Below, piece by piece: positions 23,961 to 34,339 of a DNA stretch of 64,000 nt (positions are counted from its first letter, which is position 1; each line of letters opens with the position of its first letter). Location of the stretch: contig OY986437.1 of the NCBI GenBank assembly GCA_963920525.1, positions 109,856,715-109,920,714 of the forward strand. The letters run 5' to 3'. The notes under the pieces were generated by a model. That model made no database searches and had not been told where the DNA came from. It was given only the letters and a program-made list of their open reading frames with translations. Origin of the DNA: Dichetophora obliterata (taxonomy: Eukaryota; Arthropoda; Insecta; Diptera; Sciomyzidae). Position numbers and translations under genes: made by a program.

Positions 23961-24776
23961 CAAATTTAGAACAATATCGTAAAAATAAACCAATATATTC
24001 ATAACTGATAGTTGCTTTAATATTAAGTATTCTGATTTTATATATTTGGGAGTTAAAAGAGTTTTTAGAATTAAATTAATTTCATCATTTAAAATATTTT
24101 CATTCTCAGCAATTGTTGTTTTGGCAACTACAATATTTCTGTTGTAAAAATCAAATAAGTTTTTAAAAATTTCTATAGCTGAACTTCTAGGAAAACGATC
24201 ATTACTAATTGTTTTAAAATAACATTCATAAAATTGTTAGAAATATCAGTTTGAAGTGAGTTATATTCTACCACTGCCACGTGTTTGTGGAAATTCAGAA
24301 AGTACATGCAGAGAAAAGACATGGTTGAGACATGTTTACTGCAATAATAATTTTTTTACTAAAATTATTGTACTATTTCTGCAAACACAAATTTTTGCCT
24401 TAATAAAGTCTTTATTTTTTAATGGTGGTACCAAAAATAACATTATAGTTGAAATCATAACATCATTGAAATCGTCAACATACTATGATTGCCTCAACTA
24501 TTAGTTGCAACCAGTGGCGGATCTAGAAACTGCTCGTGGGGGAGGTGGGCTAAATAAGCAAATTAGTTTTTTTTAATTCATTGTGTTTATTGATGTATTA
24601 CATAGGATACTTATTTTTATAATTTATATTTACAATTTAACTATCAAGAGTATATAATTCAAAAGCATTTCAAAATGTAGATATAACTGTAAGTTTCATC
24701 TGTATATAAAACTTTTAATTGATGTTAAGGTGGTAAATTCGTTTTTCTTTTTCCAATTTAGGGCTACAATTAAGTT

Positions 24777-26444
24777 ATGGCGTCTTCCCGTGGCTGTAAA
24801 CATGATCCAGACAGTTTTTGTTATGTGTGTGGTGTCTTCCTGAGCACCAAAGCAATCAAGCATAAAATCACGGAGGCCAACAATTTCGCAAATGCCTATT
24901 ATGCATATTTTGATATTGCGGTGGGCAATCAAGACAAAAAGTGGGCACCACATGTGGTTTGTGGATGCTGCAGGTCCACCCTTGAGGCTTGGTACAGAGG
25001 AGAGAATCGAAAGATGAAGTTCGGAGTGCCTCGGACCTGGTGTAAACCCACAGATCATCATATGAACTGCTATTTCTGCGTCGTTGACGTGTCCCATCAC
25101 CGAAAAAGGAAGAAGACAAGTGTGTTCGACTATCCAGATATACAATCATCTTTGAGACCCATTGCACACAGTGATGAGCTTCCTGTTCCTCCCAATCCAA
25201 AAATGAATGAGTGTTCTAGTGTACCAAGTGACGAAAGCAGCCAAGATGAGGACTTGTATGAAGACGAAGATTTGAAACATCACTTTCCAAATCAACATGA
25301 ATTAAATGACTTGATCCGAGATCTTGGACTTACAAAATCAAACGCTGAGATCTTAACATCAAGACTGAGGGAGTGGAATTTGTTGGACAGAAGCTGTAAG
25401 ATATCTGAGCAGAGGCAGCGTGATCGAAGGTTCTCCCAGTACTTCACCCTCAAAGACAAACTATGCTACTGCCACAACGTGTGGGGTCTATTCGAAGAAA
25501 TAGGGTTTCCTTATGATCCAAAAGACTGGCGGCTCTTCATCGACAGCTCTTGCAAGAGTTTGAAAGCAGTCCTCTTGAACAATGGCAATAAGTACCCCAG
25601 CATTCCGATAGCTCATTCAGCATATCTCAAAGAAGAGTATCGACATATCCAACGTCTTCTTCAAGACTTAAACTACGAACAACACGAGTGGGATGTCATA
25701 GGTGACTTCAAAATAATCACATTCTTGGTAGGTTTGCAAGGTGGAAACACGAAGAACCCTTGTTATCTCTGCTTGTGGGATAGCAGGGATATTGGCAATC
25801 ACTACAAGAAGGTTGAGTGGCCCATTAGAGATGATTTCGTGATTGGAGAGAAAAATATAAAATTTAAAGCACTTGTGAGGCAGGAGAAGATCCTTATGCC
25901 TCCACTGCATATAAAACTAGGACTAATTAAACAATTTCTCAAGGCATTAGATCCCAGTTCTGAAGCTTTCAAATATCTAAAAACAATTTTCCCAAAATTG
26001 TCGGAGGCAAAGATCAAGGGTGGAATTTTCGTGGGTCCTCAGGTTAGGACATTAATGAAAGATGGTGAATTCATGAGGAAGCTTCTACCACTTGAAAGAA
26101 AAGCATGGAAGAGCTTCATTGATATAGTTAATGGCTTCTTGGGCAATCACAGAGTAGATAATTACAAGGAAGTAGTTCAGCATCTTACCGAGAACTACCA
26201 TAACATGGGATGCAGAATGTCTCTGAAGTTGCATGTTCTTCACTCACACCTAGAAGTGTTCAAGTCAAATTCTGGCGCATACTCAGAAGAACATGGTGAA
26301 CGTTTTCACCAGGACATTCAAGCCTTTGAAAAGCGATACCAAGGACAGTACTATGTACGGATGCTTGGCGACTATATCTGGAATTTAATCAGAGAAAATG
26401 ACCAAATCTACAAGAGGAAAGGTAGAAAAACAAACCATTTTTAA
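24777..26444 (+). CDS. Intact transposon-type protein, CX2C/FHQD family
   Basis: A single-exon ORF of 555 codons with no breaks. Residues 7-101 hold a Cys-rich module (C15/C18, C62/C65, C98/C101) of ZAD-like spacing, followed by an acidic linker (about 145-170). The central part has DWRLFIDSSCKSLKAVLLNN (about 250-270), GDFKIITFLVGLQGG, NPCYLCLWDSRD (a second CX2C) and PPLHIKLGLIKQF. The C-terminus has EEHGERFHQDIQAFEKRYQG (about 504-523) and ends in a basic tail. I recognise this as a widespread uncharacterised family of arthropod, spider and Hydra genomes. The order D-D-CX2C-E suggests an RNase H-like transposase, with about D256, D310 and E508 as candidate residues; that is inference. The start is supported by the family-typical MAS-RGC opening. 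Terminal repeats were not found around it. Confidence 0.75.
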   Translation: MASSRGCKHDPDSFCYVCGVFLSTKAIKHKITEANNFANAYYAYFDIAVGNQDKKWAPHVVCGCCRSTLEAWYRGENRKMKFGVPRTWCKPTDHHMNCYFCVVDVSHHRKRKKTSVFDYPDIQSSLRPIAHSDELPVPPNPKMNECSSVPSDESSQDEDLYEDEDLKHHFPNQHELNDLIRDLGLTKSNAEILTSRLREWNLLDRSCKISEQRQRDRRFSQYFTLKDKLCYCHNVWGLFEEIGFPYDPKDWRLFIDSSCKSLKAVLLNNGNKYPSIPIAHSAYLKEEYRHIQRLLQDLNYEQHEWDVIGDFKIITFLVGLQGGNTKNPCYLCLWDSRDIGNHYKKVEWPIRDDFVIGEKNIKFKALVRQEKILMPPLHIKLGLIKQFLKALDPSSEAFKYLKTIFPKLSEAKIKGGIFVGPQVRTLMKDGEFMRKLLPLERKAWKSFIDIVNGFLGNHRVDNYKEVVQHLTENYHNMGCRMSLKLHVLHSHLEVFKSNSGAYSEEHGERFHQDIQAFEKRYQGQYYVRMLGDYIWNLIRENDQIYKRKGRKTNHF

Positions 26445-27578
26445 ACAGTATTATTAAGAGCATCCTGAATTTAAGGATTCAAGTGTATTTTTCGTTTTAT
26501 TATCATATAAAAGCATACCTTCATTAAAACTAAGCTGTTTAACAATCTTTTATGCACACTCTTATCTATCTGTACCATGAAAAATAAAGGCACTATTTAA
26601 AAATTTGAAAATTCGATGTCATTTCTTAAAAAACGATTAGCCAGACATCAGTTAAAGTTTTTCTTCAGTTTAGAGACATAACCAATGAGAAACAGCAAAA
26701 AAATTCACTTAAACAAAATTTTGTTACATAGTGTAATCTATGATTTTTTATAATTTTATCGCGTAAGAATTAGTGCATCGATCACATTGAAAGAAGGATT
26801 AACGTTGGTTATTTGGAAACACTGACTACATGAGCTGAATGACTGTAGATATTTAATATTTTTTTTCAATTCAATTAAAGAAAAATGCCAACAACCGAAT
26901 ATAGGCAGACATACATACTCAACGTTATCGAAATTTAAGAGCCAACCGAGAAAATCAAACACCTTCATAACATTTTGGACAAAATGACTTTTGTTTTTAT
27001 GAAAAAGAAAGATCTTCAAAAATAATTTGCTTATTTATATTTTAATATTTTATAGCACACACTAATTTATGAGCCACTTACTATTTTTACAATTGTAAGC
27101 ATTTCGTTCCTTCTTGCGCCTTTCCAAAAATATAAATGCTGAAATGACTCGAACCTACTGCGGACAAAGCCGCGGGTAACTGCTAGTATTTATTTAAAAA
27201 ATTAAATAAAGCGTCTGGTTGCAACAAAAATGATGTAGTTCTTCTTTCAAAAGTCGAAAGAATTTATTGTGCATGAACAGTTTGCAGGAAAAACTTTCAC
27301 TTTATTCAGACACAATAAGTTTTATCGTTTCCTGGCTATGTGCCGTTTCGTTTGTCAACTGTTCAATTATTGTGTTTTGTTTTAAATCGCCTTATTCTAA
27401 AAACAGCACGCAGAAAAGTGACATTTTCGACTTTAATTGTAGTAAACATGTTTCTATTTACTGTAAACATATTTCGCAATTCTGACCATATTTTGTTTAT
27501 CACAAATATTGGTATTTTGCGACAATGCACTTAATGTACCATGTTTATGAATGGTATTAATCAAGCTAGCGGTAGTAG
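26445..27578. other. No gene seen
   Basis: AT-rich. Contains the 3' flank of the 555-codon ORF (AATAAA near 26582) and short open frames without recognisable domains. Confidence 0.4.
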
Positions 27579-27655
27579 CGACTTTGGCCTATTGGTAGTG
27601 TGCGTGGCTCGTAAGCGAAAAAGCCGCGGTTCAAACCCCAGCTGGGCAGAAAGTT
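27579..27655 (+). other. tRNA-like Pol III promoter sequence
   Basis: TGGCCTATTGG at about 27585-27595 fits the A-box with one mismatch. GTTCAAACC at 27629-27637 is a perfect B-box (GWTCRANNC). The spacing, about 45 bp, is that of a tRNA gene. I could not fold a convincing cloverleaf or assign an anticodon, so this is most likely a tRNA pseudogene or SINE head. Confidence 0.35.
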
Positions 27656-27913
27656 TTATCAAAAAGATTTTTCAATTGAATTAATATTTTGTTCATCCCA
27701 GACAATACCCAAACCTCTGGAGATACCTTAATTAATAGCTGTGGAATAAATGTTCCAATCATTCTAATTTCGACCGAATAAGAGAATAATGATTGTTTCA
27801 ATAATAATTTGGTTCCTACAAAAGAGTTCCTTTTCTAAATATAGTTATTGTTATCATTTTATCGTGATCAAAGAATATATTATATGTTAGCAACAATCAT
27901 AATCCGAATCATA

Positions 27914-28190
27914 CTATGATCCTCTTAAAACATGGTTGTTGCAACTATGTTTTTTCTCTGCGTGTACAAAGGAATCATTTTGATGCAAAGATTCAGGAAC
28001 GGAAAAATTTGTATTATCAAGATATTTCTGCACAAAATGATTTCTTTTAACATGCGAAATATGTTTTCTTAATAAGGAATAAACTCTTTGCCAATTAATA
28101 TACGAACATGTATAACGTGCAAAATCTGGATGTTCAGATTTAAAATGGTTTAACAACTGACAAACTTTAACAACGATTCCATGCAGAAAT
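27914..28190 (-). pseudogene. C2H2-type zinc-finger fragment
   Basis: The frame reads KVCQLLNHFKSEHPDFARYT followed by CSYINWQRVYSLLRKHISHV and KRNHF. It resembles the N-terminal double finger (L-x2-H-x4-H, then C ... F/Y-x-L-x2-H-x3-H) that precedes the MHDL-type transposase-like proteins in other genomes. One expected Cys is replaced by Trp. No ATG is present, and the frame is closed on both sides. It may be a detached piece of a relative of the gene at 19422-20900. Confidence 0.45.
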
Positions 28191-28552
28191 TACTTTAGTC
28201 ATTTGACTTATGTAGTCTTAGCATTAAACGAAGATTACGAGGTATTGCTTAAAGAGGAAAGAATACACTGAAGTGTGTGGATTTTACTCAGATAATGGGT
28301 CTACCTTTAAGGAAGTGTTTGCAACATAAAAACTATGTGCGATTAAAAATTGACTAATGCTGTTCTTGAAAAGATCGATTCAAATGTTCTATGATAGAAC
28401 TTCTATTCATTTCAGCTAATAATATAACTGAAAATAACTTCCTTCTAAGAAACTTTAAAAAAAAATGTTTAAGTTAATTTACCATTTAGTGACTTAGAAT
28501 ATTTATTTAAAGCATTTAACAATTTGTACTATAGCGAGCTTGTGTCAATTAT

Positions 28553-29155
28553 TTATTCCTTTGCGGCGTGAGCGGCAAGGTATGCAAGACCTCTAAGGAT
28601 AGCCTCTGGTGTTGGTGGAGGTGTGGGCAAAGCTGGGTTGGCAGCATCAACGTGGTATCCGTTCTCATCGGCGGTGTATTGAAGTGAGACTTGTTCGCCT
28701 TCGGGTGAGGTGAAGGAGTACTTACCAGTGACAACCCAAACATCGTTCTTTAAGCTTCCCGATTGCTCAGATTGGACGGTGTTGTCCAATTCCAAGGCAT
28801 ACTTGAAGTCTTCGGGGTTAACTTCGGCTTCGTTGCGAATCACGTTGGCGTCTTCATTGGCACAGGCGACGGCCACCAGGAAGGCAAGAACAATCTTTAT
28901 AGAAAGAGAAGCAAACAATTAATGATATTGTTGTTATATGTTTAATTTTCTTTTTATTTTTTAGTGGTTTCCGAATCCTTGTTGATTTCGTCATTTGTAC
29001 TATGTTGTTTTACACTAGTAGTTAAAGGTGTATAGTCGAAAGGCATATTTTTAGAATGTCTGTCCTCTATTTGTATCCTTTTTATGGACTACAGTTTCCA
29101 TAGTTACCGATTTTCGTCGAATTTTTTATATTCTTTAACTTACTAAGAATTTCAT
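28553..29155 (-). CDS. Larval cuticle protein, RR-1 type (gene 2)
   Basis: An inverted near-copy of gene 1, 117 aa. Exon 1 is 29155-29144 (MKFL) with donor GTAAG. Exon 2 is 28894-28553 after acceptor CTATAAAG. The secreted chitin-binding protein has the signal peptide MKFLIVLAFLVAVACA, the RR-1 core (FKYALELDN and YTADENGYH) and an Ala/Pro-rich tail. Relative to gene 1, differences sit only in the first 60 bp of exon 2 (for example VFACL becomes VLAFL). From 28834 leftward through the stop and 3' UTR to 28477 the two read as identical. The introns and upstream regions share only patches. An ATG-initiated frame that reads through the intron edge (MFASLSIK...) exists but is not the likely protein. 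Confidence 0.92.
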
Positions 29156-29190
29156 GTTGATATGTTTGTTTTGTTGAATCGCAGAAGTTA

Positions 29191-29227
29191 ACTGATGGTT
29201 TGATCTTCCAACTCTGTGGTTTTTATA
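29191..29227 (-). promoter_or_regulatory. TATA box and TCAGT initiator, cuticle gene 2
   Basis: On the minus strand TATAAAA (29227-29221) is followed by CATCAGTTAAC, with TCAGT at 29195-29191. The spacing is as in gene 1. The leader shared with gene 1 includes GATTCAACAAAACAA just before the ATG. Confidence 0.75.
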
Positions 29228-29584
29228 CAATTTAACTAAAGTTTAAACTTGACTAAACAAACTAGACTATAAAATCATGAATAATTTAAAATAACGTTCT
29301 CATAAGTCTTTATTAATGCTTCCGATCTTCCTTGGTAACTGTAAGTTTTTACTTGTTAATGATCATATTAATATTATTTAAAATCAGTTTCTCTTCTCAT
29401 CGCGTTAATTTGTTGCCTAGCTTGTTTTACGATATTTATGAGATGATGTGGACCAAAATTATGAAGTCGACTTGCAAATTGCTACACATTAAAGAGTTGT
29501 TTTAACTCTAGCTTTCAAAACACGAGCATCACAACGTAGTATTGTGATTTAGGTATTATTTTAGGATATTTTAATCGATTTACG

Positions 29585-29632
29585 TCTTTTAAATCGATAT
29601 TTTATATACTACCGATATCGATATCGATAAAG
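29585..29632. promoter_or_regulatory. DRE/BEAF-like CGATA cluster
   Basis: Two overlapping copies of TATCGATA (29616-29623 and 29622-29629) lie beside further ATCGATAT and CGATTTA motifs. TATCGATA is the DREF site of flies, and clustered CGATA cores bind BEAF-32. The cluster lies about 430 bp upstream of cuticle gene 2. Function here is inference. Confidence 0.35.
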
Positions 29633-29964
29633 ACAGTTCTAAGCTCTATATGGGCATTTCCATGGACGCGCAAGTAACGCTCATACGCCTTTTTGTTGTT
29701 AAAAATTAAAAAAAGCAAAGAAGAATTCAAACTTTTCCCTCTTGTTTTTGTTTTCGGATAGCACTCTAGCAGTACTTTATTTACTGTAAAAGGTGGAAGC
29801 GATCGAAAGTGTTGTCAAAAGATGCAAGCAAAAAAAGGACGCGTGGAAAAGGAAGTGGTTTTTGTCAGAATCAATATAAACAAAAAATTCGCAGATTGTG
29901 CATGATTTTTTTTTATAAAAATTATTTTAATGTTATCTGGAATAATGTTGCCATTTATTCATAA

Positions 29965-30485
29965 CACGGTGTGACCGATTCGACCTTAAAAAAAGGTTCA
30001 GCAAAAATTCTTGAAAATTCCGAGAGACTACCATCTTGTGCTTATATCGCGACTAGTCCGATCTCTCAATTCAATCACAATGTTTTTTAAACATTTTAAA
30101 GTTAAGAAGTCTGGTATTCTGACTTTTAAAAATTTTTTTACATATGCTTAGGTTGTGAGAATTTAAAATCAAAATGCACTTTTGTTCAATGAAATTAAAC
30201 GTTAAATGTTACTGTGCAAAAATCAATTTTGCACAAATCTTAGTGTTTCTTGATTTTTTTAAAAAATAGTAACCAACAAAAAACCTTGATTGTTTTTGCA
30301 GGAATCGTTAGAAAGGATTTGGTGGAGCAAACGTTTGGAATACCAGAATTCATACTCCTTAACTTTAAAATGTTCTAAGATAAAAATGGATTGAGAGGTC
30401 GGACTAGTAGCGACATAATCACAACATGTTCCTATCTCGGAATTTCTAAGAATTTTTGCTGAAATTATTTGGCGGTCACACAATG
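29965..30485. mobile_element. Foldback MITE, CACGGTGTGACCG ends
   Basis: The left end CACGGTGTGACCG and right end CATTGTGTGACCG (reverse complement) bound inverted arms that share AATTCTTGAAAATTCCGAGA-like, GACTAGTCCGA and TTTAAAGTTAAG blocks. TAA precedes the left end and CAA follows the right, an imperfect 3-bp duplication. A related arm lies at 39690-40066. There is no coding capacity. Confidence 0.65.
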
Positions 30486-30949
30486 CAATAGTTTCGTTCA
30501 AAAATATGTTTTAACTTTTTTTATACAAACCATAATATGATACGTTACGATACAGATTTTTCCCTTCAAAGAAGTACAAATTTTGAAGTGAAACTTCTTA
30601 GTCGGCGATTCTTCTTCTGAAACTTCTTCAATTTGTTGAAAGTAAAAATTTTTGAGTCTCGTTACGAAAAATTTTCTAATTTGTCATGATTCGAGCCTTG
30701 TCACAAAAAATGTTTTTGCCTCTGCAGATACGATTGAGATAGATTTTGTGCACAAAAATGCAAAAGGTTCTTGTGTGCACGAGCAATGAAATATGTTGTA
30801 GGGTTAAATTTGCACGGGGGTTACACGATACAGTATGTTAAAACAGTGCAGAATATGCATTAGTTGTCAAACTTTGTGTCTGTGAATAAACGTCCAGGCA
30901 GTTGTCAAGACCGCAGACAAAATAGTCAAATATTTTCATTTTTCTACTT

Positions 30950-31470
30950 TTCATGATGTTCGTATTGAAACCTCCAGAAGAGATAGTTTAGGGAAAAAAA
31001 TTCCACACCCCCTTTTTTAGCGCACAAATCAATAAAAATTCTTTATTTTGGACGATTTTTATCGTATTAAATTTAAATTTAATAATTTGCGCTGAAGTTT
31101 ATCAGTCGATTTGTTTCGAGTATGAGATAGTTAAGTAATATTTTTTGCCACACCCACTTTTATCTTCAACAAATTAATAAAAATGCTATATTTCGGACGG
31201 TTTTGATCGTATTGGGCAAAAATTTTGAAATGCAGTCCATATGCTTACTTTAAGACACTGTACTAAAAATGCGAGTGGTCACCTTATATTCAAATGATAA
31301 GAATGGAGTGAGCTGAAATTTTGCAAGCAGATTTGTTTCGTGTACGAAATGGTTTAAGGAAAAAAGTGATGCCGCACTTCTTTTACCGTTTAAAAATCCA
31401 TAAAAATGCTTTATTTCGGACGGTTATGGTCATATTAGATTAGAATTTAGTAATTTATTTTCTCTTTTGT
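30950..31470 (-). repeat. Inverted units of the 125-bp repeat family
   Basis: Three diverged units each hold a CACACCC-type block, then CAAATTAATAAAAATGCTATA, CGGACGGTTTTGATCGTATT and an AATTTA stretch. They are the reverse complement of units in the 58.6-60.3 kb array (there AATATAGCATTTTTATTGAT with ACGACCAAAACC). Confidence 0.6.
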
Positions 31471-31793
31471 AGGGGAACCCCCAGAAGGGTGGCAGATAGA
31501 GCGTAGAAGTGTTTAAAAGTTAAAAAGTTTCACTTCTGTACTGTATGCACGCTATACTGTGATGTTTTTATAGCTTTATTTATATAATTGAACTAAAAAA
31601 AAACATGTAAAGTGTAATTCAGGACAGAAGCAATCAATTGAAAAAATTCAATTGAACTTCCATTCGTCGTGTTTGTTGCTTTTTTTAAATCCAAATTGAG
31701 ATCAGCTCTCAGTGTTCTTACAGTGTAAATTTAAACATTGTTACGTGTGTAAATTCGGGCTACTATGCACACTATGACTACGTAAATAAACAT

Positions 31794-33013
31794 TAGGGTG
31801 CATCGTTTTTTTTTTTAATTCACTTCTTATAGCATTTTTCTGATGATTTAAATCATAAATAAAAAGCTGTGCAAGGCGAAGGTCCACAATTGATTTCTTC
31901 AGGTGGCACCACGCCCTAAAATGTCCGCATATCGTAAAAATTCGACTTTTTCGTAGTTGTTTGATAAATATTGATCTCTATAAAAGCGTATGCACTGAAG
32001 ATCAGTTAAGGAATTTTTTTATTACTGAAGTATATGTAGACTATGTGAAAAAAATCTAAATCATAAATATATCTACAATTTTATTTTTCAGGACGATATT
32101 TTGAACAGATTTTAGGAAAAAATTTCTCAAGTTCGTGAGAATATCGCATTTTCTGAAAGAGTGCGCTAATTGGAAAATACTTTTAGAATAATTTGTAGTA
32201 GTACTATTCAACACCTTCAATTTAAGAGTTATTAGAAGTCTCTAAGTGCTCTGGAATCAAAGTTCTAGTTTTTTTTAAGAGTTTATAATTCTAGAGTTTT
32301 CAGATCTGCGAGCGTTAATTTTTCATCTCTGGATATTTCAAATCCAGAGTTAAGTGCGTAGAATGTACGATTTTACATATTTTATCGATTTTGAAGCAAT
32401 ATTTCTGAATTAGTCTTTTTTAATTTCACTCTTATTGTATTTAGATTATTATGATAATTAATTACACGGTTCTACAGTGGAAATGTACTTTTACTCTTTT
32501 TTAAGTGACATGGTCTAGGTTATAGGTCTACAATACGAAATTATATTTACTCTAGAATTACAAAATCTTAAGTATACTATAACTTTGGTTCCAGAGCACT
32601 AAGAGACTTCTTATAACTCTTTAATTGAAGGTGTTGAACAGTACTACTACTATTTATACTAAATGTATTTTTCAATTGGCGCACTCTTTCAGAAAGTGCG
32701 ATATTCTCACGAACTTGAAAAATTTTTTCCTAAAATCTGTTCAAAATATCGTTCTGAAACCTAGAATTGTATATATATTTATGATTTCGATTTTTTTTCA
32801 GCAATAAAAAAATTGTTTGACTGATCTTCAGTGCATACGCTTTTATAGAGATCAATATTTATCAAACAACTACGAAAAAGTCGAATTTTTACGTTATGCG
32901 GGCATTCTAGGGCATGGCGCCACCTGAAGAAATTAATTGTGGACCTTCTCATTGCACAGGTTTTTTATTTATGATGCTATTAGAAGTAAATTAAAAAAAA
33001 ACGATGCACCCTA
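31794..33013. mobile_element. Palindromic hAT-type MITE (1,220 bp)
   Basis: The element is almost wholly two inverted arms of about 600 bp, centred near 32403. The termini are TAGGGTGCATCG and its complement. Inside, AAAATTCGACTTTTTCGTAG pairs with the complement at 32873-32893. TAGGG fits the hAT terminal consensus YARNG. The flanks ATAAACAT (31786-31793) and ATGAACAT (33014-33021) are an 8-bp target duplication with one mismatch. No transposase is encoded. Confidence 0.75.
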
Positions 33014-33299
33014 ATGAACATACCCGCATAGACATGTAAAAGTTGCTCACCCTGAAAAACTTAAATTGTCTAATGGCGACTTTTCCGATTGCCTGCCTTT
33101 TTTGTTTTGGAATTCTGACGAGTGTGGACCTGCAAAATAAAAAGAAAAATATCAATTGTGCAATCATGTTGGCTCAGGACGATTGCACCCAGCCTGTAAC
33201 CACATCGTTCCTTTGAGCACCACCTCTTGCTGCAGAGTACACAGGCACCGACCTGTACCATCAAGTGCACTCAAGCACCACCAAATTGCATCCTGCTGC

Positions 33300-34200
33300 T
33301 GCCACAACGTGCGCATAAGCACCAGAGAACTGCAAAACTCACATAAAAATATTCATACGTAATCAGCACTGTTAAATTCATGCCTCAGCGTTTAAGCGAT
33401 CAAACTTGCTCGAATGCACACATTCGGTGTTGAGTTTATTTCAATCAAAACTTGTGCTTCGTGTTGGCTCTATGATTTTATACATAGATCGTCTTCATAC
33501 CAATCATTTCGTGTTTGTTCGTTCGGCTCAGCAATGATTATTTTGATCAAGAATAAAACGCAAAAAGCAAAATCAACGCGTATGAGTTTTTTCATAGGCT
33601 GGCAGAGACAGAGAGAGAAAGAGCGAGACCAAATAGAAAAAAGCAAAGTAATATAATAACAACGAAACAAACACTTGTTTGTTGTTTGCACTTTCAAAAA
33701 ATTGCTCTATCACAAAAGCTTGGTCGTCTGACATTTTTTTGGAAGCGGTAAAGTCTTTGTTACTAATTTTGAAAACAATTAAATCTAATTTTTTGATTCC
33801 TCTTTTACGAAATACATACATATTCATTGCAACATATAACGCCAACGCTAGTTTGCTAAAACATGTGAATAAATCATGATCGACAAGCAAACTCATACTC
33901 CCCAGCACGATGCTGATTTTATTTATGCTGAGTTTTTTTGCGTGATTAAAATTGAATGAAAAATGTTCGATCAGACAACGTGCTCACCCGAACGACGCGT
34001 TTGCCAGCTTGATGCTGATTTTATTCAAAGCTGCGTTTTGTCGAGTGATATGATGTGAGTTAGAATTTTGGTGTATGAATAAATCAGGAAAATATTGAGT
34101 TTTGCAGTTCTCCGATAAGCACCACATTGCTGCAGCGTTCACAGCGGTACCGCCTTGTACTGATCACCTGCACTTAGACACGCCCCTGCATTTACCGAAT
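33300..34200. repeat. Inverted and direct repeats beside the gypsy relic
   Basis: GAACTGCAAAACTCAC at about 33326-33341 is inverted at about 34102-34117 (GAGTTTTGCAGTTC). A direct pair is seen in CTGCAGAGTACACAGGCACC (33231-33250) and GCTGCAGCGTTCACAGCGGT (34129-34148). GATGCTGATTTTATT occurs at about 33910 and 34011. The structure is unresolved: it may be an LTR remnant or an unrelated foldback element. Short open frames here show no domain. Confidence 0.4.
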
Positions 34201-34339
34201 CCGTATAAGTAAAGATTTTGGCAGTCATAATTTCGGTGCCCACGTGTGGCTTGACTCACGATCAGTGAATGCACCCGAGCTTTAACATATTTTGGAGATA
34301 ACTTGGCATTAAATTGTTCACTAAAGTCGCTAAGTTGAC

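Larger units (their letters stand above)
20930..24510 (-). mobile_element. Non-LTR retrotransposon split by an insertion
   Basis: This is a Jockey-like element reading leftward. The reverse transcriptase core lies at 23080-23960, the C-terminal part at 21058-21609, and weak endonuclease/linker coding at about 24000-24500. The transposon at 21613-23076 interrupts it. Outer limits are approximate. It is more complete than the copy at 9927 and not closely similar to it in protein sequence, so the two are different families of the same clade. Confidence 0.78.

Noticed and set aside
24696..25200. Minus-strand open frames of 149 and 110 codons
   Set aside because: They are antisense to the 555-codon gene, which has a recognised family sequence.
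28553..28918. 121-aa frame starting MFASLSIK for cuticle gene 2
   Set aside because: The first codons lie in the intron. A short MKFL exon with a proper donor and an upstream TATA-Inr matches genes 1 and 3.
33156..33362. Cys/His-rich 68-codon frame as a small protein
   Set aside because: It overlaps diverged direct and inverted repeats and shows no motif spacing or splice signals.
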